DNA of 19,030 bases from an uncultured Saprospiraceae bacterium (GTDB taxonomy: Bacteria > Bacteroidota > Bacteroidia > Chitinophagales > Saprospiraceae): assembly GCA_937959095.1 (NCBI GenBank), contig CALGLY010000788.1, positions 1 through 19,030 on the forward strand, written 5' to 3'. Shown piece by piece: positions 14,328 to 19,030 of this stretch. The position numbers and the translations under genes are program-made. Numbering within the stretch: position 1 is the first letter of the stretch; each line of letters begins with the position of its first letter. A model generated the notes under the pieces. That model was given only the letters and a program-made list of their open reading frames with translations. It was not told the origin of the DNA and ran no database searches.

Positions 14328-14894
14328 TCATTCCTTACTTAAATACTCTGCTTCCAATAAAATTTCTTTGTCATCGAAAAAGAGAATATTCTGCTTCGTC
14401 TCTATACTATAGCCTTTATTGGCTTGATAGTTGAGCCATTCTTCGGAATTCATAATGAAGGAGTGTGATTTATTATGGATAGTGATTTCTTTCACCTCGC
14501 TTTGGGTATCATACTCGACAATGAGCTTCCGAGTCTTCATCATTGTATCTAGGGCAAGGTACTCAATGGCTTTTAGTTGTTGTGTTGCTCCCAAAATACT
14601 ATCTACTTTATATTTATCTAACCAAGTGGGCTGATTGATATTTAATCTAGAAAAAGCAGAGAGTTCTTCTTCAAAATTAACAATTTCTAAGATTTGTTCT
14701 TCTTGAACATCATCTATTTTAAGTTGCTTTTTCAAACGGTATGATTGAGCATCGAGACGTGCTACTTCCTGTTCAAAATAAGTTTCTAGATCAAAAAAAG
14801 AAGATGCCTTATGCTCTTCGGCTGTTGGTACATTCTTCTTAGTGGTACATGCACCTAAAAATAAAATAAGGAGAAGCAGTGTTAATTTATCCAC
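14328..14894 (-). CDS. Conserved Bacteroidota lipoprotein
   Basis: A 188-residue predicted lipoprotein. The signal peptide MDKLTLLLLILFLGAC ends in a lipobox with C16, followed by TTKKNV. The mature part is helical then beta-rich. It contains FEEELSAFSRLNINQPTW (about 74-91), a motif I associate with a conserved family of Bacteroidota lipoproteins of unknown function in which W..EL..F...DINKP is followed by a beta-strand pattern (here KYKVD, EVKEITIHNKS, GYSIETKQN). Start is GTG at 14894: the ATG two bases upstream is out of frame and ends after four codons. It is probably transcribed with its own promoter, since about 450 bases of non-coding DNA lie upstream. Confidence 0.78.
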   Translation of the reverse strand: MDKLTLLLLILFLGACTTKKNVPTAEEHKASSFFDLETYFEQEVARLDAQSYRLKKQLKIDDVQEEQILEIVNFEEELSAFSRLNINQPTWLDKYKVDSILGATQQLKAIEYLALDTMMKTRKLIVEYDTQSEVKEITIHNKSHSFIMNSEEWLNYQANKGYSIETKQNILFFDDKEILLEAEYLSKE

Positions 14895-15344
14895 ATGGTA
14901 AAAATTAATTTAGCGAAATCGGACTATTCCTCGGTAATGAATGTATTCAGAAACGAAGTGACCACTTATTTGCTTGGCTAAATTAAGAAAGATTATTTAA
15001 CTAAGGCGTTTTGGTTTATCTTGCTAGTACATCCTTTTTAGATAAAAAACACGTTTGAAAAACATCTTAAAATACAAATATATTTTCCCTTGAAAATGTG
15101 TTTATTACATAATAAATAATTCATTATTAATTATTTATCTAGAATTAAATTAAAAATATTTAATACTAAAAAATAGTCAAAATAGAGAAAGTGTCTTAGT
15201 AACCTAAGGAAGAAAATCGCAATATTGCAGTGCAACAAACATTTAGAAGCGAATTGAAAGAAAGTAACCTTTTACTTGACAACAAGTAGAAAACGCCTGC
15301 CATCGAGCAGCTTCTATAAAACTACTTACAAATTTAATACTGTT
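14895..15344. other. A/T-rich non-coding gap of 450 bases
   Basis: No gene is visible. It contains a 10-bp inverted repeat TTAATTTAGC / GCTAAATTAA (14905-14914 / 14977-14986), the small palindrome AAGTG-ac-CACTT (14956-14967) within its loop, a perfect ATAAATAATT / AATTATTTAT pair (15112-15121 / 15129-15138) in very A/T-rich DNA, and GCAATATTGC (15217-15226). The first two could control the leftward lipoprotein gene. The A/T-rich part could support a promoter for the rightward small peptide. Confidence 0.45.
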
Positions 15345-15452
15345 ATGAAAACTAAGAGTGCCAAGGAGATTTCCTCTAGGCTATTTTTTTTGCTGCTTTT
15401 CCTGCTTAACTTTATTATAGGCTTGGAAGCCTTAATAAGAGCAGCATTGTAA
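15345..15452 (+). CDS. Small single-TM hydrophobic peptide (35 residues)
   Basis: ATG at 15345 to TAA at 15450-15452 encodes 35 residues, starting with the basic MKTKSAKEISSR, then a hydrophobic run FFLLLFLLNFIIG (14-26), and ending LEALIRAAL. A positively charged end followed by one membrane helix is the architecture of small inner-membrane peptides, including many type I toxins. A textbook intrinsic terminator follows 15 bases after the stop, so the unit is transcriptionally closed, and it runs against its leftward neighbours. The mRNA itself folds: TATTATAGGCTT pairs with AAGCCTTAATA (about 15413-15437), bracketed by TGCTGC/GCAGCA (15391-15396 / 15441-15446). I do not recognise a family. 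A structured non-coding RNA is the alternative. Confidence 0.45.
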   Translation: MKTKSAKEISSRLFFLLLFLLNFIIGLEALIRAAL

Positions 15453-15467
15453 ACATCTCTGAATGGG

Positions 15468-15506
15468 GCGCAAGAAAGACATATTGTTTTTTTTGCGCTT
15501 TTTTTT
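15468..15506 (+). terminator. Strong intrinsic terminator, rightward
   Basis: GCGCAA-g-AAA (15468-15477) pairs with T-rich sequence ending TTGCGC (15493-15498). A run of eight T follows directly (15499-15506). The orientation is rightward, against all nearby genes, which is the main evidence that a rightward transcript crosses 15345-15470. Confidence 0.8.
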
Positions 15507-15598
15507 AACTCCAAAAATGGAGAAAGACACTTAAACTCAAACAGCTTCTTACAAAGGAGTGTTTATTTTTAAATAAAGTCTATTGAAAAACAAAATTT

Positions 15599-15937
15599 TC
15601 ATTGAATTGAATCAATAATAAGCGGGCGGACACTTCCTGTATCTTGTAAAATAAATACATCGGGGCGTTCTGGCTTGGGGGGTTTCGGAGGCTTGCTTAT
15701 CATGTCTTTGTTTCTGCGTGCGCGCTCAATCAGGATAGAATCTACAATAGTTCCAGCTTCCGTTAGTAATTCATCAAGGCAACGCTCTTGTTTATTGCGG
15801 TGGAGTTGTGCAATACGTTCTTGGAGTTTCTGTTCTATCAATTCAGCGCGTGTGGTGGCAGGTTCGCTTGGCTCGCAGGCGAAAAAGAGTAAAAAAATAG
15901 CTCCAATTAATAACGTATGTATTATCGAATTCTGCAC
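15599..15937 (-). CDS. Small lipoprotein, second of a coupled pair
   Basis: A 112-residue predicted lipoprotein. The signal peptide SIIHTLLIGAIFLLFFAC has lipobox C21, followed by the EPSEPAT linker. The mature part is charged and helical: a Glu/Arg/Gln-rich stretch (about 29-54) and a DSILIERARRN segment (67-77), then a Pro/Lys repeat PPKPPKPERP (83-92). The DSI-centred helix resembles VDSILKRRIVEEAKLK in the upstream gene, so the two may be distant paralogues. The start is GTG at 15937, three bases after the upstream stop, so translation is probably coupled. No enzymatic motif is seen and the function is unknown. Confidence 0.72.
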   Translation of the reverse strand: MQNSIIHTLLIGAIFLLFFACEPSEPATTRAELIEQKLQERIAQLHRNKQERCLDELLTEAGTIVDSILIERARRNKDMISKPPKPPKPERPDVFILQDTGSVRPLIIDSIQ

Positions 15938-15940
15938 GCT

Positions 15941-16276
15941 TTACTTTTTGAACTTGCTTTTTGAATTTATACTTTTTTTATCCAAGACCGCTTCTCTATA
16001 TTTATTCTTCAATTTTGCCTCTTCCACTATGCGTCGCTTCAGGATGGAATCAACGGCTGGTTCTAGGCGGGTTTCTTGTAGTACAACACAATTACTATCC
16101 AAGGCTACTTTTATACTATCATAATGTAAGGTATACAAAGAATCTATAAGTTGCCGATCTGCTTGGCGCAAGGAAGGCGTAGGTGGCTCGGTGCAAGCTA
16201 CAAAAACCGCGCAGCTAAGCATTAGAAGAACTACGAGAAAGCAGCGGGTATCTATCTGAAAAGCAGCAATTATCAA
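15941..16276 (-). CDS. Small lipoprotein, first of a coupled pair
   Basis: A predicted lipoprotein of up to 111 residues. The hydrophobic run CFLVVLLMLSCAVFVAC ends in a lipobox (C28) followed by TEPPTPS. The mature part is charged and helical, with RQADRQLIDSLYTLHYDSI, EPAVDSILKRRIVEEAKLK and a Lys/Ser-rich end. The only upstream in-frame start is TTG at 16276, which lies inside the A/T repeat 16268-16300. The next candidate is ATG at 16222, which would leave a very short signal peptide. I keep the TTG but the start is uncertain. It follows mlaE by 30 bases and precedes its partner by three, suggesting one transcript. Function unknown. Confidence 0.65.
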   Translation of the reverse strand: MIIAAFQIDTRCFLVVLLMLSCAVFVACTEPPTPSLRQADRQLIDSLYTLHYDSIKVALDSNCVVLQETRLEPAVDSILKRRIVEEAKLKNKYREAVLDKKSINSKSKFKK

Positions 16277-16300
16277 TTTTTAATTTTTAATTATCAATTA
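16268..16300. repeat. A/T-rich interspersed repeat word, copy 2
   Basis: Contains AATTATCAATTTTTAATT (16268-16285), the exact reverse complement of 2-19, followed by a second AATTATCAATT. It fills the gap between mlaE and the first small lipoprotein and overlaps the lipoprotein's TTG start. Confidence 0.5.
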
Positions 16301-16306
16301 GAAAAA

Positions 16307-17047
16307 TCACATCGTCAGTGTTACCGCAATCAAGAAATCCGCTACCAAAATCAGGATGTCGCTATAGACTACGGCACGGGTACTGGCTTGTCCCAGCTCG
16401 ATGCTGCCGCCTTTCACGTAGTAGCCCTGAAAACACGATACCGTAACGAGAATAAACGCAAACACAAAGGCTTTGATGAACATCATCGTCACATTATAAG
16501 GCACGAAATAGGAACGCAAGCCCTGAATATATTCTGAATTGGTAATAACACCTGTTGGGACACTTGATAAATAGCCACCTGTAGTACTCACAATTGCAGA
16601 GAGCGCAACAAGCATAGGAATAACTACTAAAGCAGCAATTATCTTAGGCAAAATAAGGTAAGCCGCCGTATTGACACCCATGATTTCCATAGCATCAATA
16701 TGTTCTTTTTGGCGCATTCCGCCTATTTCAGCCGCCATATTCGAGCCGACTTTGCCTGCCAAAACCAAGCAAGTAAAAGTGGGCGAAAGCTCAATAATCG
16801 CCAAATCGCGCACGATATACCCAATGTACCACATCGGCACAAAAGAATCGGATAACTGATAGGCAAATTGCACGGCTGTCACCGCACCAATAAAGACGGA
16901 AATAATACAAACAATGACCAAAGACCCAATGCCAATGTCATTCATTTGGCGCATCGTTTCCTTATAGTACATCGAAAACTTCTCTGGCCTCGAAAAGACC
17001 GAGCGCAAGAGCAGAATATATTTCCCTAAAGTATGTAAGACGTTCAT
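16307..17047 (-). CDS. mlaE: MlaE-family ABC transporter permease
   Basis: Integral inner-membrane permease of the phospholipid/lipid-asymmetry ABC transport family (MlaE). The 246 residues match the family. It has the N-terminal amphipathic segment, the hydrophobic core starting IGIGSLVIVCIISVFIGAV (38-56), the diagnostic LVLAGKVGSNMAAEIGGM (94-111) followed by EHIDAMEIMGV, and membrane segments at about 42-64, 132-158 and 195-240. In Gram-negatives it works with ATPase MlaF and the substrate-binding MlaD to move phospholipid between membranes. Neither is next to it here. Downstream come two small lipoproteins, upstream the MoxR ATPase. Its partners are probably encoded elsewhere, or the lipoproteins are accessory parts (inference). 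Confidence 0.9.
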   Translation of the reverse strand: MNVLHTLGKYILLLRSVFSRPEKFSMYYKETMRQMNDIGIGSLVIVCIISVFIGAVTAVQFAYQLSDSFVPMWYIGYIVRDLAIIELSPTFTCLVLAGKVGSNMAAEIGGMRQKEHIDAMEIMGVNTAAYLILPKIIAALVVIPMLVALSAIVSTTGGYLSSVPTGVITNSEYIQGLRSYFVPYNVTMMFIKAFVFAFILVTVSCFQGYYVKGGSIELGQASTRAVVYSDILILVADFLIAVTLTM

Positions 17048-17064
17048 GTATTTTTATTTGGCTT

Positions 17065-17101
17065 GCCTGTCTGCAAGCTTGTCTGCTACAAGCAGGCAGG
17101 T
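17065..17101. repeat. GCCTGTCTGC-type interspersed hairpin repeat
   Basis: CCTGTCTGC (17066-17074) pairs with GCAGGCAGG (17092-17100), with one G-U pair, around a loop that contains CTTGTctgctACAAG (17078-17092). The word GCCTGTCTGC recurs as its reverse complement at 18393-18402 in the moxR-asd gap. Dispersed repeats of this CTGCCTGTCTGC type are common in Bacteroidota intergenic DNA. It lies between moxR and mlaE, in the mlaE leader. Confidence 0.55.
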
Positions 17102-17149
17102 CTTTTATTTGTTCCTCTACATCTAAAGACGAAAGAAACCAACAAAAGA

Positions 17150-18178
17150 CTACCTCGGTACTTCCAGTTTTTTAATAATTTCATCTAGCACATCGCGGCT
17201 CTGATAACCTTCCATTTCGCGCTCTGGTGTGAGAATGACCCGATGATTCAGCACTGGATAAGCGATACGTTGAATATCATCAGGTGTTACGAAATCGCGC
17301 CCATTCAGTGCTGCTATTGCTTTCGATGCCTTCATCAACGCTAAAGAAGCCCGTGGCGACGCGCCAAGGAACAAATCGCTACTATTGCGCGTCTGATGCA
17401 CAATATCGGCAATATAATCCAATAGTTTATCCTCGATATATACTTGCTCTACCAATGCGCGACAGGCTTGTATATCGGCAGGGGTACAGATCGCTTGCAC
17501 ATCTGCTTGCTGACGCATTCCAAAGTCATTCTGATAACGGACTAGGATTTCTTTTTCCTGTTCTCGACTTGGGTATTGTAGATTTATTTTGAATAGAAAA
17601 CGATCTAATTGTGCTTCGGGTAGCTTGTATGTACCTTCTTGCTCTATCGGATTTTGTGTTGCCAATACAAAAAACGGATGCTCCATTTTGTAGGTATTAC
17701 CATCCACGGTCACTTGCTGTTCTTCCATCACCTCAAAGAGTGCTGCTTGCGTTTTTGCAGGCGCACGATTGATTTCATCTATCAATACAATATTGGCAAA
17801 TATCGGGCCAGCGTTGAAGGTGAAATCTGAAGATTTCATATTGAAAACCGATGTACCCACAACATCACTCGGCATGAGGTCGGGCGTAAATTGAATGCGG
17901 GAAAATTCGGTGTCAATCGTTTTAGCAATCAATCGGGCAGTCAAGGTTTTTGCGATGCCTGGCACGCCTTCTATTAGCACATGCCCATTCACGAAAAGGC
18001 TTGCTAGTAGCAAATCCATCAATTCATCTTGCCCAATAATCACTTTGTGCAACTCTGCTTTCACCTTCGCAAGGGTGTGTTGTACTCGACTCACATCAAT
18101 GCGATTGCGTCCAAATAAGGAATCGACAGGCTGTTGTATATCCTGTGGTTCTTGCTGCGGATTGTTCAGTTCTTCCAT
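17150..18178 (-). CDS. MoxR-family AAA+ ATPase
   Basis: Cytosolic AAA+ ATPase of the MoxR/RavA type, which acts as a chaperone in maturation of complexes, usually with von Willebrand A-domain partners. The 342 residues match the family. Walker A GVPGIAKT (71-78, K77), Walker B IVLIDEINRAP (130-140, D134 E135), sensor-1 region VLATQNPIEQ (171-180) and KLPEAQLDRF (185-194, family signature) are all intact. The lid domain follows (about 225-342), including LGASPRASLALMKASKA. In Bacteroidota moxR is often followed by DUF58 and vWA genes (Bat cluster). Here mlaE follows instead. ATG at 18178. No consensus promoter is visible in the first 100 upstream bases. Confidence 0.94.
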   Translation of the reverse strand: MEELNNPQQEPQDIQQPVDSLFGRNRIDVSRVQHTLAKVKAELHKVIIGQDELMDLLLASLFVNGHVLIEGVPGIAKTLTARLIAKTIDTEFSRIQFTPDLMPSDVVGTSVFNMKSSDFTFNAGPIFANIVLIDEINRAPAKTQAALFEVMEEQQVTVDGNTYKMEHPFFVLATQNPIEQEGTYKLPEAQLDRFLFKINLQYPSREQEKEILVRYQNDFGMRQQADVQAICTPADIQACRALVEQVYIEDKLLDYIADIVHQTRNSSDLFLGASPRASLALMKASKAIAALNGRDFVTPDDIQRIAYPVLNHRVILTPEREMEGYQSRDVLDEIIKKLEVPR

Positions 18179-18277
18179 TCTATTTTTAGATGTGAAATCT
18201 GTCTATAAATCTCATAAAAACGCCAAATTATTGATTATTAAGAGGAATCCCAATTTTAGCAATCGGAAATAACGCAA

Positions 18278-18301
18278 TTAGGAGTCCTAAATAACGTTAT
18301 T
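18278..18301. promoter_or_regulatory. Adjacent palindromes, possible operator
   Basis: TTAGGA-g-TCCTAA (18278-18290) and AATAACGTTATT (18290-18301) are both perfect and touch. AAATAACG also occurs as a direct repeat at 18267 and 18289. They sit about 100 bases upstream of the moxR start and 340 upstream of asd, a position suited to a regulator of moxR. No regulator can be named. Confidence 0.35.
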
Positions 18302-18379
18302 TTGGGACATTATAGTTTAAAGATTTTTTGCTTTCTTTGATAGATCTTCATTTGAGGGTTTATTGCAAATATTTTTGAA

Positions 18380-18450
18380 CCTGCCTTTGTTGGCAGACAG
18401 GCGCGGAGACACAAAGACGCAGAGTATTTTTTCTACTATTTTTTTGTGCC
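18380..18450. repeat. Dispersed repeat block between moxR and asd
   Basis: CCTGCC-tttgtt-GGCAG-a-CAGG (18380-18400) resembles the repeat at 17065-17101. Right after it comes GGAGACACAAAGACGCAGAG (18405-18424). That phrase is of the widespread 'GCAGAGACGCAGAG' intergenic type in bacterial genomes. It is partly mirrored by ttttttgtgccttcg (about 18440-18454), which would pair with part of it (CACAAA). Confidence 0.55.
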
Positions 18451-18510
18451 TTCGAATTCCTCGTTCAATTCAAATATTAGATTAGAAAAATCAATTACTA
18501 ATTAGATTTT

Positions 18511-18577
18511 TAAGTACCACCCCTTAATTAAACGGGTAGCTCCTAGAACTACCCGTTTAATTAAGAGGTGGTACTTA
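18511..18577. repeat. 29-bp-arm hairpin with a 9-nt loop
   Basis: Bases 18511-18539 are complementary to 18549-18577 at 28 of 29 positions; the only mismatch is 18522 (C) with 18566 (A). The arms contain AAGTACCACC / GGTGGTACTT and TTAATTAAACGGGTAG / CTACCCGTTTAATTAA. The loop ctcctagaa is nine bases. It lies 61 bases upstream of the asd ATG. There is no U-tract on either side, so a terminator is unlikely. It could be a strong leader hairpin, a cruciform or a mobile-element remnant. Confidence 0.85.
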
Positions 18578-18606
18578 TGAGTATTTGAAATACAAAATTA
18601 TACGTG

Positions 18607-18627
18607 TCTCAAATCTCAAATCTCAAA
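18607..18627. repeat. Heptamer tandem repeat before asd
   Basis: TCTCAAA is repeated three times (18607-18627) and followed by tc, ending 11 bases before the asd ATG. It could vary by slippage and so change leader spacing. Confidence 0.7.
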
Positions 18628-18638
18628 TCGAGTTAAAA

Positions 18639-19030
18639 ATGAAAGTAGCAGTTATAGGCGTAACAGGTTTAGTAGGCACAGTGATGTGCAAAGTATTAGA
18701 AGAACAAAACTTTCCAGTTACTACTTTTATTCCTGTCGCATCGGAGCGGTCAGTAGGGAAAACCGTTGTATTCAAAAGGGAAGAACATACCATCATTAGT
18801 ATGGCAGATGCTATCGCAGCGCGTCCTGATATTGCTATATTTTCGGCAGGAGGAAAAACCTCCCTAAAATACGCGCCTGATTTTGCAGCCGTAGGTACTA
18901 CTGTCATTGATAATTCTTCGGCTTGGCGTATGGATTCGACGAAGAAATTGATTGTGCCAGAAGTGAATGCCAATGAATTGACTGCGGAAGATAAAATCAT
19001 TGCCAACCCCAATTGCTCTACCATTCAGAT
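18639..19030 (+). CDS. asd: Aspartate-semialdehyde dehydrogenase, N-terminal part
   Basis: Reduces aspartyl phosphate to aspartate semialdehyde with NADPH, the branch point to lysine/diaminopimelate, threonine and methionine. The window cuts it after about 130 of the usual 330 residues, so the 3' end is outside. The NADP-binding motif VAVIGVTGLVG (3-13) is at the N-terminus. IFSAGGKTS (68-76) and DNSSAWRM (91-98) are family signatures. The active-site cysteine is C126 in ANPNCSTIQ. ATG at 18639 follows the heptamer repeat and an A-rich stretch with no Shine-Dalgarno. Confidence 0.95.
   Translation, partial: MKVAVIGVTGLVGTVMCKVLEEQNFPVTTFIPVASERSVGKTVVFKREEHTIISMADAIAARPDIAIFSAGGKTSLKYAPDFAAVGTTVIDNSSAWRMDSTKKLIVPEVNANELTAEDKIIANPNCSTIQ

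Larger units (their letters stand above)
18179..18638. other. 460-base divergent promoter region of moxR and asd
   Basis: It contains the starts of two divergent transcripts and several repeats listed separately: the palindromes at 18278-18301, the GCCTGTCTGC and GGAGACACAAAGACGCAGAG block (18380-18450), the 29-bp-arm hairpin (18511-18577), and a heptamer tandem repeat (18607-18627). One rightward promoter box TATTTTTG (18370-18377) matches TAnnTTTG, with a TTTG 15 bases upstream (18351-18354), a short spacing. No coding frame is supported. Confidence 0.5.

Noticed and set aside
15326..15514. 62-codon minus-strand frame opposite the small membrane peptide
   Set aside because: Its start lies inside the rightward terminator and its Lys/Ser-rich translation is the complement of the T-rich hydrophobic frame. 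The rightward reading has better supporting signals.
15675..16124. 149-codon plus-strand open frame
   Set aside because: Antisense to both small lipoproteins, which have lipoboxes and coupled spacing. The plus-strand translation shows no domain.

Overview
The window comes from a member of the Bacteroidota. Four things point there. Start codons lack Shine-Dalgarno sequences and instead follow A/T-rich stretches. One clear promoter matches the phylum's TTTG / TAnnTTTG pattern (upstream of thiL). The order HU-like protein, TPR protein, 30-residue Lys/Arg-rich protein, rng is a typical Bacteroidota arrangement. A secreted FG-GAP propeller protein carries C-terminal domains common in that phylum. 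A Saprospiria-like or related environmental lineage is my guess, held with low confidence. The coding content is ordinary chromosome. There is no phage, plasmid, CRISPR array, complete insertion sequence, rRNA or tRNA that I can see.

Layout. Positions 69-8938 read rightward: hisD (histidine synthesis), an HU/IHF-family DNA-binding protein, a membrane-anchored TPR protein, the tiny basic protein, an 895-base non-coding stretch rich in hairpins, rng (RNase G/E type), a GT28/MurG-like glycosyltransferase, and a seven-bladed FG-GAP propeller protein. Positions 9224-18178 read leftward: thiL, an orphan PAS histidine kinase, a coupled pair (five-TM protein then alpha/beta hydrolase), a rhomboid protease, a conserved lipoprotein, two coupled small lipoproteins, an mlaE-type permease, and a moxR-type AAA ATPase. 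The leftward block is interrupted at 15345-15506 by a probable rightward 35-residue membrane peptide with its own intrinsic terminator. At the right edge asd (aspartate-semialdehyde dehydrogenase) starts rightward, divergent from moxR, and is cut off by the window end.

The most unusual property lies between the genes. Nearly every intergenic gap contains one or more long, near-perfect inverted repeats: 18, 13, about 33 plus 21, 22, 12, 15, 19 and 29 bp arms. Their sequences are mostly unrelated, so they are not copies of one element. The largest is a nested hairpin of about 170 nt (3511-3680) upstream of the ribonuclease gene. The most compact is a 29-bp-arm hairpin with a 9-nt loop (18511-18577) just before asd. 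Other candidates worth following up are the small membrane peptide with terminator, a 21-bp-phased direct repeat upstream of the propeller gene that resembles a LytTR-type operator, and the tiny basic protein.
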